From assembly GCF_040730185.1 (NCBI RefSeq), contig NZ_CP160402.1:2294001-2358000 (forward strand): DNA of 64,000 nucleotides, in the 5' to 3' direction. A program made the position numbers and the translations under genes. The notes under the pieces are model-generated. The model had not been told where the DNA came from. It was given only the letters and a program-made list of their open reading frames with translations, and searched no databases. This DNA comes from Streptomyces sp. Je 1-332 (GTDB lineage: Bacteria > Actinomycetota > Actinomycetes > Streptomycetales > Streptomycetaceae). Of the stretch, positions 16,668-24,250 are shown piece after piece. Every line of letters starts with the position of its first letter. The first letter of the stretch is position 1.

Positions 16668-17555
16668 ATGGTCACCAGGACTGTGCTCACGGGACTCTCG
16701 GGGCTCATGAGCCTCACCACACTGGCTCTCGCGGCGCCCACGGGACCGCTCACCCCGCTCGAATGGGTACGCGGCGGCCCCCTCACGGTCGAGGCCCTCC
16801 CCGGCATCACGTACACCGCGCACCGCGGGGGCGCCCTGGAGGTGCCGGAGAACAGCATGTCGGGCCTGGTGGCGGCGTACAAGCGCGGCACGTCGCAGGT
16901 CATCGACGTCGATACGCGGATACTGCGGGACGGCACCCTCGTGGCCATGCACGACGCGACCCTGGACCGTACGACGACGTCGAAGGGCCCGGTGCGCTCG
17001 CTGACCCTGCGCGAATGGCGCAAGGTGCGGCTGCGGCCGGGTCCCGGTCTGCCCGGAACCTGGCGCTCCGAGCGGCCGCCCACGGTCGCCGAGGTCCTGG
17101 ACCGTTTCGGCGGGCGGATCGTGCTGATGCTGGAGGCGAAGGATCCGAGCAGCCTGCGCAAGCTCGGCTCGCTGATCCGCGCCCGCGGCCTGACGCGCTC
17201 GGTGTTCGTGAACTCCAATGAGCCGGGTGTCGCCGCGCGCGCCCACGGCATGGGCCTGCTCGCGCAGCTGTGGCGTTCCAAGGCGCAGATGCGCACGGAC
17301 CGGCCCGAGCGGTGGGCCGGGTTCGTGGACGTCCTGGACGTGGATCACAAGGCGCGGGACGTGGATCTCCTGCGCGCCGTCCACTCCGGGGTCCCCCGGG
17401 TGTGGGCGCACACCGTGACCACGCCGCGTCAGCGTGACCGCGCGCTGCGGCTCGGCTGCAACGGCGTGATCACGGATACCCCGGGGCTCCTCGCGCGGAC
17501 GCCGGCGAAGGGGGCGAAGGCCTTCGGGCTCGATCAGCGCGGCGCGATGCCGTAA
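16668..17555 (+). CDS. Secreted glycerophosphodiester phosphodiesterase
   Basis: A 295-residue enzyme that hydrolyses glycerophosphodiesters to glycerol-3-phosphate and an alcohol. The family motifs are AHRGGALEVPENS (catalytic His and the Glu ligand) and VDTRILRDGTLVAMHDATLDRTT (Asp ligand and second catalytic His), followed by LMLEAKDPS (third metal Glu), with WAHTVTTPRQRDRAL and NGVITDTPGLL at the end of the barrel. An N-terminal hydrophobic segment (MVTRTVLTGLSGLMSLTTLALA) predicts export. ATG at 16668 has no Shine-Dalgarno sequence but a TANNNT box seven bases upstream. The 3' end overlaps the convergent TetR gene by 22 bases. Confidence 0.9.
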   Translation: MVTRTVLTGLSGLMSLTTLALAAPTGPLTPLEWVRGGPLTVEALPGITYTAHRGGALEVPENSMSGLVAAYKRGTSQVIDVDTRILRDGTLVAMHDATLDRTTTSKGPVRSLTLREWRKVRLRPGPGLPGTWRSERPPTVAEVLDRFGGRIVLMLEAKDPSSLRKLGSLIRARGLTRSVFVNSNEPGVAARAHGMGLLAQLWRSKAQMRTDRPERWAGFVDVLDVDHKARDVDLLRAVHSGVPRVWAHTVTTPRQRDRALRLGCNGVITDTPGLLARTPAKGAKAFGLDQRGAMP

Positions 17556-18166
17556 AGGGCGTACTCGACGAGCTTGTCGGCGTACTCGTGCGTGAGCGGG
17601 CCCGTGCGCTGCATCCAGCGCTGGGCGAGCGGGCCCGTCCACAGCTCCAGGGCGATGCGGGGGTCCACGTCGGCCGCGACCTGGCCGGCTTCCTGGGCGA
17701 TCTCGATGCGCCGCACGTACATCTGGAGGCCGGGCTCCAGGAGCTTTTCCACGTACTCGGCGCCGAGCTCGGAGTTGAGCATGCCCTCGGCGGCGAGCGC
17801 CCGCCAAGGGGCGTCGTACTTGGGATTCCTGAACTCGTCGATGGTGGCCCGCATGACGAGCTTGAGGTCCGCCTCCAGATCCCCGGAGTCCGGGATCTCG
17901 GTCGGGGCCAGGTCGCGGCCCGCGTTGTCGCTCGCCTCCTGGTGCGCCTGCTCGCCGAGGTCCAGGAAGGCGTCGAGCAGGACGGCGCCCTTGGACGGCC
18001 ACCAGCGGTAGATCGTCTGCTTGCCCACGCCCGCACGGGAAGCGATCGCCTCGATCGTGAGCTTGCCGTACCCGACCTCCGAGACCAGGTCGAGGGCGGC
18101 GTCGTAGATCGCGCGGCGCGAGCGTTCGCTGCGGCGCTTGGAGTCAGGGGCGGATTTCGTGGCCAT
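17534..18166 (-). CDS. TetR-family repressor
   Basis: A 210-residue DNA-binding repressor. The N-terminal helix-turn-helix is IYDAALDLVSEVGYGKLTIEAIASRAGVGKQTIYRWWPSKGAVLLDAF, the TetR signature with the R-W-W-x-x-K end. The C-terminal ligand domain belongs to the TetR_C_11/16-type group (LKLVMRATIDEFRNPKYDAPWRALAAEG). Three near-identical palindromes lie within about 90 bases of its start (18193-18273), between this gene and the divergent small gene at 18305, so it very probably represses itself and that gene. ATG at 18166 is preferred to an in-frame start 57 bases further upstream that would run into the first operator. Confidence 0.92.
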   Translation of the reverse strand: MATKSAPDSKRRSERSRRAIYDAALDLVSEVGYGKLTIEAIASRAGVGKQTIYRWWPSKGAVLLDAFLDLGEQAHQEASDNAGRDLAPTEIPDSGDLEADLKLVMRATIDEFRNPKYDAPWRALAAEGMLNSELGAEYVEKLLEPGLQMYVRRIEIAQEAGQVAADVDPRIALELWTGPLAQRWMQRTGPLTHEYADKLVEYALYGIAPR

Positions 18167-18192
18167 GCCCTCGAATGTAGCAGCGGACGAGC

Positions 18193-18273
18193 CGAGACGT
18201 ACCGTCTCGTAAATGCTTGACAAGACGGAGCGTCTCGTTCAAAGTACTCGAATAGACGAGACGCGGCGTCTCG
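18193..18273. promoter_or_regulatory. Three 17-bp palindromic operators for the divergent TetR repressor
   Basis: Copies at 18193-18209, 18221-18237 and 18257-18273 share the form CGAGACG-N3-CGTCTCG. The first and third have perfect arms; the second differs at one base (CAAGACG). Centres are 28 and 36 bases apart. TTGACA at 18217-18222 overlaps the second copy and could be the -35 of the rightward promoter, with AAAGTA at 18241 as a weak -10. Confidence 0.85.
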
Positions 18274-18304
18274 TCGGTTACATGCTCAATCAGGAGGTAC
18301 GCAC

Positions 18305-18487
18305 ATGTCGCGAGGTGGAGCAGGAAACATGCTGGGCGTGGGCGGTACGCGCACCAACCTCTCCCGCAAGGTGCTGCGCGGCGGGGGCCGCGGCGGTCAG
18401 ATCGGCGGCGGGCTCAGTCCGCAGGCGCAGAAGCGTGAGCTGCTGCGCAGGCTCCAGGAAGGCCGATCGGCGCGCGGTCAGTCGTGA
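18305..18487 (+). CDS. Small basic DUF6243-like protein
   Basis: A 60-residue protein starting MSRGGAGNMLGVGGTRTNLSRK. AGGAGG sits nine bases before the ATG, the strongest ribosome site in this region. It is Gly- and Arg-rich, and the C-terminal half (LSPQAQKRELLRRLQEGRSA) forms a likely amphipathic helix. I recognise the pattern as a small Streptomyces family annotated DUF6243 (from memory). It lies directly downstream of three TetR operator copies, so it is probably tightly repressed until the repressor's ligand appears. Function unknown; the charge suggests binding to nucleic acid or ribosomes. Confidence 0.75.
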   Translation: MSRGGAGNMLGVGGTRTNLSRKVLRGGGRGGQIGGGLSPQAQKRELLRRLQEGRSARGQS

Positions 18488-18566
18488 GAACGGGACGTGG
18501 ACGGGGCCTTGACCGTCCACCGCCCCGGGTGGACCACTCGCTGAACCACCCGTTCAGATCACAGCG

Positions 18567-18650
18567 CGAGGGCTCCTCAGACCGCACCATGGGCAGCAAC
18601 TGCCCCGCTGTGGGCAGTAACTGACCATCGCGGTACGTGAGGAGCCCTCG
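18567..18650 (+). promoter_or_regulatory. Long-range hairpin masking the ddaH ribosome site, with internal repeats
   Basis: CGAGGGCTCCTCA (18567-18579) is a perfect 13-base inverted copy of TGAGGAGCCCTCG (18638-18650), which contains the GAGGAG ribosome site and ends right before the ddaH TTG start. Inside the loop are a perfect hairpin GGGCAG-CAA-CTGCCC (18591-18605) and a 13-base direct repeat (18590-18602 and 18611-18623, 12 of 13 identical) with a 21-base period, about two helical turns, as expected for a dimeric or multimeric regulator site. Confidence 0.65.
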
Positions 18651-19475
18651 TTGAGTCGTTTTCCTCGTCGCGCCACACCCCGGCGCTATCTGATGTGCTC
18701 ACCCGCACACTTCAAGGTCACGTACTCCATCAACCCCTGGATGGATCCCTCGAAACCGGTCGACGTCCCGCTGGCCATCGCCCAGTGGGAGGACCTGCGC
18801 GACCGCTACCGCTCGCTCGGCCACACCGTCGAGGAGCTCGTCCCGCGTCCCGGCCTGCCGGACATGGTCTTCGCCGCGAACGGCGCGACCGTCGTCGACG
18901 GCCGTGTGCTCGGCGCGCGGTTCGCCCACCCCGAGCGCGGTGACGAAGCGGCCGCCCACCTGGAGTGGTTCCGGGAGCACGGCTTCACCGACCTCCACGA
19001 ACCCACGCACATCAACGAGGGCGAGGGCGACTTCGCCGTCACCTCCTCCTACGTCCTTGCCGGGCGCGGCTTCCGGGCCAGCCCGCTGTCGCACGGGGAG
19101 GCGCAGGAGTTCTTCGGCCGCCCGGTCATCGGGCTCGACCTCGTCGATCCCCGCTACTACCACCTGGACACGGCGCTCGCGGTGCTCGACGACGCGGCGG
19201 ACGAGGTCATGTACTACCCGCCCGCGTTCTCACCGGGCAGCCAGGCCGCCTTGCGGCGCCTGTTCCCCGGGGCGCTGATCGCCGAGGAGCCGGACGCGGT
19301 GGCCCTCGGGCTCAACGCGGTCTCGGACGGCCTGCACGTGCTGCTCCCGCAGGCCGCGGTCGGCCTCTTCGCACCGCTGCGTGAGCGTGGCTACGAACCG
19401 GTCGCGATGGATCTGAGCGAGCTGCTCAAGGGCGGCGGCAGCGTGAAGTGCTGCACCCAGGAGCTACGCGTCTAG
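18651..19475 (+). CDS. ddaH: Dimethylargininase / amidinotransferase-fold hydrolase
   Basis: A 274-residue cytosolic enzyme of the pentein fold that hydrolyses N,N-dimethylarginine (or a related guanidine) to citrulline and dimethylamine. Markers are MCSPAHFKVTYSINPWM near the start, LPDMVFAANGATVVDGRVLGARF, INEGEGDFAV, the catalytic His in RYYHLDTALAVLDD, and the catalytic Cys in GGSVKCCTQELRV at the C-terminus. The TTG start at 18651 is fixed by GAGGAG nine bases upstream. Some actinobacterial members may act on arginine or other guanidines. Its 3' end overlaps the convergent Rsm22-like gene by 12 bases. Upstream hairpins and repeats suggest regulated translation or transcription. Confidence 0.9.
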   Translation: MSRFPRRATPRRYLMCSPAHFKVTYSINPWMDPSKPVDVPLAIAQWEDLRDRYRSLGHTVEELVPRPGLPDMVFAANGATVVDGRVLGARFAHPERGDEAAAHLEWFREHGFTDLHEPTHINEGEGDFAVTSSYVLAGRGFRASPLSHGEAQEFFGRPVIGLDLVDPRYYHLDTALAVLDDAADEVMYYPPAFSPGSQAALRRLFPGALIAEEPDAVALGLNAVSDGLHVLLPQAAVGLFAPLRERGYEPVAMDLSELLKGGGSVKCCTQELRV

Positions 19476-20483
19476 CCCGTCGCCGTCGTGGGGCGGCCAG
19501 GTGTCGCCCCACTCCGCGTCGCGGGCCGCGCGGTACAGCGGGCCGTGGCGTTTGGTCACCGTCTCGCGGTGCAGCGTCTCGTCCGCCGCGCACAGGTCGA
19601 GCAGGACCTGCCCCTTGCGGATCTGCGGCTTGCGCACGACGCGCTCGCGCGCCGGTTCGGCGTCGAAGCGGACGGCCGCCACATAGCTGAACTTCTCGTC
19701 CTCGTACGCCAGCGAACCGCCCTTGACCTGCCGGTGCAGGGAGGAGCGGCTGACGCGGGCGGAGAAGTGGCACCAGTCGTCGCCGGGCACGATCGGGCAG
19801 GCGGCGCTGTGCGGGCAGGGCGCGGCGACGCGGAAGCCGGCGGCGATCAGGCGGTCGCGGGCCTCGATGACGCGGGCGTAGCCGTCGGGGGTGCCGGGCT
19901 CGACGATGACGACGGCCTGCTGTGCGGCTGCCGCGGCCGCGTCGACGAGGGACCGCCGGTCGTTCTCCGTCAGCTCCTTGAGGACATAGGACACGGTGAC
20001 GAGATCAGTGCTCTCGATGCTGAGCGCCGATCCGATACGAGAGCGCTGCCACCGCACCCCCTTCAACCACGGGTTGGCTGCGGCCAGTTCACGCCCCAGG
20101 GCGAGGGCGGGCTCGGCCCAGTCGAGAACCGTGACGGGCCGCTCACCCTCCCAGGTGGCGCTCACCGCCCAGGTCGCGGCCCCGGTCCCGCCGCCGACGT
20201 CCACATGGCTGCCGGGCGCCCACCCCACGGGCGCCGCGTCCGCCAGCGCCCCGAGAGCGGAACACACCGCCTCGAAGGTCGCGGGCATGCGGTACGCGGC
20301 GTACGCGGCGACATCGGCACGGTCCCGCAGAATCGGGGCGTCGGTAGGAGTACGCCCCCGGTAGCTGGCAATCAGCCGCTCGACAGCTGTAGCGGCCTGC
20401 TTGGCCGGAAGCCCACCAAGCAGCCCCGCAAGGGCGGCACGCAGGGCCTCGGCAGGAGAGGCGGGGGAGGTCGGGACGTTCAC
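19464..20483 (-). CDS. Rsm22-like SAM-dependent methyltransferase
   Basis: A 339-residue protein of the small-ribosomal-subunit Rsm22 family. The SAM motif is GSHVDVGGGTGAATWAVSATW, followed by VTVLDWAEPALALGRELA and LVTVSYVLKELTENDRR, the family's Y-x-L-x-E-L segment. A Cys cluster PCPHSAACPIVPGDDWCHFSAR probably binds a metal or Fe-S cluster, as in mitochondrial Rsm22, and the C-terminal region RKPQIRKGQVLLDLCAADETL is also family-specific. It probably modifies rRNA or helps ribosome assembly. The gene is convergent with ddaH (12-base overlap) and otherwise alone. Confidence 0.85.
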   Translation of the reverse strand: MNVPTSPASPAEALRAALAGLLGGLPAKQAATAVERLIASYRGRTPTDAPILRDRADVAAYAAYRMPATFEAVCSALGALADAAPVGWAPGSHVDVGGGTGAATWAVSATWEGERPVTVLDWAEPALALGRELAAANPWLKGVRWQRSRIGSALSIESTDLVTVSYVLKELTENDRRSLVDAAAAAAQQAVVIVEPGTPDGYARVIEARDRLIAAGFRVAAPCPHSAACPIVPGDDWCHFSARVSRSSLHRQVKGGSLAYEDEKFSYVAAVRFDAEPARERVVRKPQIRKGQVLLDLCAADETLHRETVTKRHGPLYRAARDAEWGDTWPPHDGDGLDA

Positions 20484-20523
20484 CCGCCAATTCTAGGCGG
20501 CGCTGAGAAGCACCCCGTAAGCG

Positions 20524-20585
20524 ACCGGGCCCCGTAAGGGGCGCGGGGAACTGCGCGACAAGCCCCCACCGGGCCCGCAGGTGAC
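20524..20585. repeat. Common Streptomyces intergenic repeat
   Basis: The segment containing CCCCGTAAGGGGCGCGGGG followed by AACTGCGCGAC is a widely distributed Streptomyces intergenic element with small internal dyads. It fills most of the 144-base gap between the Rsm22-like gene and the hydrolase gene downstream of its strand. Confidence 0.65.
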
Positions 20586-20627
20586 AGCGCCGCCCAGCCC
20601 CGCCCTAGCGAGCCCAGCCGGGCCCCG

Positions 20628-21824
20628 CTAGCGAGCCGCGCGGGCCAGCCGGGTGGCGGCCCGTGCCCGGGGGCCGCTGTCGGCGCGCCCCCGCCGGGGG
20701 TGGACCGTGTTGGCCAGGAGGATCAGATACGTATCCGTGGCCGGGTCGATGACCAGGGACGTCCCCGTGAACCCCGTGTGCCCCGCAGCCCCGCGCCCCG
20801 CGAGCTCCCCCATGAACCACGCCTGGTCGAGCCCGAAGCCGAGCCCCGGCGGCGTCAGCATCAGCTCGACGAAGTCGGGGCCGAGGATCCGCGCCGTACC
20901 GTACGAGCCCCCGCACAGCAGCGCCCGGCAGAACACCGCGAGGTCACGTGCGGTGGAGAAGAGCCCGGCGTGGCCCGCGACGCCGCCGAGCGCCCAGGCG
21001 TTCTCGTCGTGCACCTCACCCCGCAGCATCCCCCGGGACACCTTCGCCCAGGGCCTGCGCTGATCCTCGGTGGCCGCCGCGTCGGGGCGCGGCCCGAAGC
21101 CGGTGGCCGCCATGCCCAGCGGCCGGGTGATGCCCTCACGGATGAGGACGTCCAGCGGGCGGCGCGTGAGGCGCTCCAGGACGTGCTGGAGGAGCAGCAT
21201 GTTCAGGTCGGAGTAGAGGTGGTCCCCCGGCGGGCCCGACGGCGCCTCCGCACGCAGGGCGGCCAGCCGCGCCACGTCGTCCGGGCAGTCGTACAGCGGG
21301 AGTTCGGGACGGAGCCCGGAGGTGTGCGTGAGCAGCTGCCGCACCGTGACACCGTGCTCCGCGGCCGCGGTGAACTCGGGGACGTACGCCGAGACCAGCG
21401 CGTCGATGCCGAGCGTGCCCCGCTCCAGCTGCTGCATCGCGGCGACCGTCGTGAACAGCTTGGTCAGCGACGCCAGGTCGAAGGGGGTCCCTTTGCGGGT
21501 CAACACCTGCTCCGCGGGCGGCAGTTCGACGCCCGCGTCCTTCTCGGGGTCGTACGCGGCATACCGCACCGCCCGCCCCACCGCCTCCTCGACGGCGATC
21601 ACCGGGCCGCGCCCGGCGAGCACGACGGCACCGGAGCACCAGGGCCGCTCACCGCGCGTCAGCGCACGCACCTCGCGTACGAGGTGGGCCATCTCATCCG
21701 TGTCGAGCCCCGCACGGTCCGGCGTACCGGCGCGCAGCAGGCGTGGCGCGGTCAGTGGTCGTTCCCCTCCCGAGTCGGTCTCGCCGAGAACGCGTGCGAG
21801 TGCGAGTGCTGCCAGGGGCGGCAC
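20628..21824 (-). CDS. Class C beta-lactamase-like serine hydrolase
   Basis: A protein of up to 398 residues of the penicillin-binding/class C beta-lactamase fold. The catalytic motifs are S-x-x-K in FDLASLTKLFTT, Y-x-N in HLYSDLNML, and HTG in AGHTGFTGTSLV (the K-T-G equivalent). QLLTHTSGLRPELPLYD is the typical family segment. No signal peptide is visible, so it probably acts inside the cell as an esterase or peptidase rather than as a beta-lactamase. The start is uncertain: GTG at 21824 overlaps the upstream MFS gene by 73 bases, while an ATG at 21692 would shorten the protein by 44 residues without touching the motifs. Confidence 0.85.
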   Translation of the reverse strand: MPPLAALALARVLGETDSGGERPLTAPRLLRAGTPDRAGLDTDEMAHLVREVRALTRGERPWCSGAVVLAGRGPVIAVEEAVGRAVRYAAYDPEKDAGVELPPAEQVLTRKGTPFDLASLTKLFTTVAAMQQLERGTLGIDALVSAYVPEFTAAAEHGVTVRQLLTHTSGLRPELPLYDCPDDVARLAALRAEAPSGPPGDHLYSDLNMLLLQHVLERLTRRPLDVLIREGITRPLGMAATGFGPRPDAAATEDQRRPWAKVSRGMLRGEVHDENAWALGGVAGHAGLFSTARDLAVFCRALLCGGSYGTARILGPDFVELMLTPPGLGFGLDQAWFMGELAGRGAAGHTGFTGTSLVIDPATDTYLILLANTVHPRRGRADSGPRARAATRLARAAR

Positions 21825-23113
21825 AGTCCCAAGAAGCAGCCGATGGCCGCAAGTCCGCAGACGAGCTGCACGACGGCCATCGGAACGGCCGTGGCCTCGC
21901 CCGCGATACCCACCAGCGGGGACGCGATCGCGCCGACGAGGAACGAGGACGTGCCGAGCAGCGCCGACGCGGAGCCCGCGGCGTGCGGGGTGCGCATCAG
22001 GGCGAGGGCGTTCGTGTTGGGCATCGCGAGGCCCATGGCGGACATCAGGACGAAGAGCCCGGCCGCGACGGGGAACAGGCCGACGTCCCCGAAGACGCCC
22101 GATGTCATGAGGAGCAGCGCGGTGGCGGCGAGGACGATGACGCTCAGGCCGAAGGTGAGCACCTTGTCGAGGCTGACCCGGCCGACGAGGATCTTGCCGT
22201 TGATCTGGCCGACGGCGATCAGGCCGACGGAGTTCACACCGAAGAGCAGGCTGAAGGTCTGCGGCGACGCGCCGTAGATCTCCTGGATGACGAACGGCGA
22301 CGCGGAGACATACGCGAACAGCGCGGCGAACGCGAAGCCGCCCGCGATCATGTACCCGGTGAAGACGCGGTCGGCGATGAGCGACTTCATGGTGCGCAGC
22401 GCCTCGACGGTGCCGCCGACATGCCGGTTCTCGGGGGCGAGCGTCTCGGGCAGGCGCCGCCAGACCACCGCGGTCAGCGCGATGCCGACCACCGTGAGCA
22501 CGGCGAAGATGCCGCGCCAGTCGGTGAAGCGCAGGACCTGCCCGCCGATGACGGGGGCGACGACCGGGGCGACCCCGGAGATCAGCATGAGGGTGGAGAA
22601 GAAGCGGGCCATCTCCACGCCGTCGTAGAGATCACGGACGACGGCGCGGGCGATGACGATGCCCGCGGCGCCCGCGAGGCCCTGCACCAGGCGGAAGCCG
22701 ATGAGGAGTTCGGCGGTGGGCGCGAACGCGCAGATCGCGGTGGCGAGGATATAGACGAAGAGCCCGATGAGCAGCGGCCTGCGCCGCCCCCACTTGTCGC
22801 TCATCGGCCCGACGACGAGCTGCCCGAGCGCCATGCCGGTGAGGCAGGCGGTGAGGGTGAGCTGGGCGGTCGCGGCGGAGGTGTGCAGTGAGCGGGTGAC
22901 CTCCGGGAGCGCGGGGAGGTACATGTCCATGGAGAGCGGCGGCACCGCGGTGAGGCCGCCGAGCACGAGGGTGACGAGGAGGCCGGTGCGCCGCCGGGCG
23001 GTGAGGGAGGGGCCCGCCGGGCTCGCGGGGGCCGTGCCCTTCTCCACAGTCGCGGACTGCCGTATGAGGGGGCCTTCGGACCCACTCGTGGTGCGGCTGC
23101 CGTGCTCCGGCAT
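21752..23113 (-). CDS. Bcr/CflA-type multidrug MFS efflux pump
   Basis: A 453-residue membrane protein with 12 predicted helices. Marker segments include LSMDMYLPALPEVTRSLHTSAATAQLTLTA, the Bcr/CflA start that carries the conserved D-M-Y-L-P motif, VGPMSDKWGRRRPLLIG (motif A), and the antiporter motif GFRLVQGLAGAAGIVIARAVVRDLY (motif C region with conserved R-D). The N-terminal 40 residues are hydrophilic. GGGAGG lies upstream of the ATG. It probably exports a drug or metabolite using the proton gradient. The downstream hydrolase gene may be translated from the same mRNA. Confidence 0.9.
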   Translation of the reverse strand: MPEHGSRTTSGSEGPLIRQSATVEKGTAPASPAGPSLTARRRTGLLVTLVLGGLTAVPPLSMDMYLPALPEVTRSLHTSAATAQLTLTACLTGMALGQLVVGPMSDKWGRRRPLLIGLFVYILATAICAFAPTAELLIGFRLVQGLAGAAGIVIARAVVRDLYDGVEMARFFSTLMLISGVAPVVAPVIGGQVLRFTDWRGIFAVLTVVGIALTAVVWRRLPETLAPENRHVGGTVEALRTMKSLIADRVFTGYMIAGGFAFAALFAYVSASPFVIQEIYGASPQTFSLLFGVNSVGLIAVGQINGKILVGRVSLDKVLTFGLSVIVLAATALLLMTSGVFGDVGLFPVAAGLFVLMSAMGLAMPNTNALALMRTPHAAGSASALLGTSSFLVGAIASPLVGIAGEATAVPMAVVQLVCGLAAIGCFLGLCRPWQHSHSHAFSARPTREGNDH

Positions 23114-23227
23114 GCGGATTCCCTCCCGACTAGGCGTGCGATTACCTATGCTCTCAGCTCAGCTGTGCTGGTTGAGACCATTTCCGCGGGACTCCGCGGT
23201 TCTCCGGCCGTACGAACAGGGGCCCCA

Positions 23228-24232
23228 GTGGTGGAAGACAACCGTGAACCCGTGCGCTGGGGCATCCTCGCGACGGGCGGGATCGCCGCGTCGTTCACGG
23301 CGAACCTCCTCGACATGCCGGACGCGGAGGTGGTCGCGGTGGCCTCGCGGACCGACGCGTCGGCGAAGGCGTTCGCCGAACGGTTCGCGATACCCCGCGC
23401 GTACGGGGAGTGGGGCGCGCTCGCCGAGGACAAGGACGTCGACGTCGTGTACGTGGCGACGCCGCACGCCTCGCACCGGGTGGCGGCGGGGCTCTGCCTG
23501 GAGTCGGGCCGCGCGGTGCTGTGCGAGAAGGCGTTCACGCTGAACGCGCGCGAGGCCCTGGAGCTGGTGACGCTCGCCCGGCGGCGCGGTCTCTTCCTGA
23601 TGGAGGCCATGTGGATGTACTGCCATCCGCTGATCCGGCGGATGAAGGCGCTGGTCGACGACGGGGCGATAGGTGAGGTGCGGACCGTGCAGGCCGACTT
23701 CGGTCTCGCCGGGCCCTTCCCTCCGGCGCACCGCCTGCGTGATCCGGCGCAGGGCGGCGGCTCGCTGCTCGATCTCGGGGTGTACCCGGTGTCGTTCGCG
23801 CAGCTGCTGCTCGGGGAGCCTTCGGGGGTGAGTGCGAGAGCGACGCTCTCGGATGAGGGCGTTGATCTCCAGACGGGAATGCTGCTCTCGTGGGAGAGCG
23901 GCGCTCACGCTTTGTTGCACTGCTCCATCAAAGCGGGCACTCCCGTCACCGCCTCCGTCACCGGTGCGCGAGGCCGCATCGACATCCCGAACGGCTTCTT
24001 CTTCCCGGACCGCTTCGTGCTGCACCGCGACGGCCGCGATCCCGAGGAGTTCGCCGCCTCCCCCGAGTACGGCCCCCGCGACAGCCTCAAGCACGAGGCG
24101 GCCGAGGTCATGCACCGCCTGCGCGCCGGCGACACCGAGTCCCCCCTCGTCCCGCTGGACGGCACCCTCGCCGTGATGCGGACCCTGGACACGGTCCGCG
24201 AGCGGATCGGGGTGCGCTACCCGGGCGAGTGA
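23228..24232 (+). CDS. Gfo/Idh/MocA-family oxidoreductase
   Basis: A 334-residue cytosolic NAD(P)-dependent dehydrogenase. The Rossmann motif is RWGILATGGIAASFTANLL, followed by VVAVASRTDASAKAFAERF, DVVYVATPHASHRVAA and the family's catalytic E-K motif in GRAVLCEKAFTLNAREA. The C-terminal substrate domain reads GGGSLLDLGVYPVSFAQLLLG with the conserved D-x-G-x-Y/H. It resembles dihydrodiol dehydrogenase/sugar dehydrogenase members; the substrate is unknown. GTG at 23228 was chosen with AGGGG just upstream; GTG three bases later is an equal alternative. It diverges from the MFS gene across a 114-base gap. Confidence 0.88.
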   Translation: MVEDNREPVRWGILATGGIAASFTANLLDMPDAEVVAVASRTDASAKAFAERFAIPRAYGEWGALAEDKDVDVVYVATPHASHRVAAGLCLESGRAVLCEKAFTLNAREALELVTLARRRGLFLMEAMWMYCHPLIRRMKALVDDGAIGEVRTVQADFGLAGPFPPAHRLRDPAQGGGSLLDLGVYPVSFAQLLLGEPSGVSARATLSDEGVDLQTGMLLSWESGAHALLHCSIKAGTPVTASVTGARGRIDIPNGFFFPDRFVLHRDGRDPEEFAASPEYGPRDSLKHEAAEVMHRLRAGDTESPLVPLDGTLAVMRTLDTVRERIGVRYPGE

Positions 24233-24250
24233 GCGCACCCCTGGTGGGGG

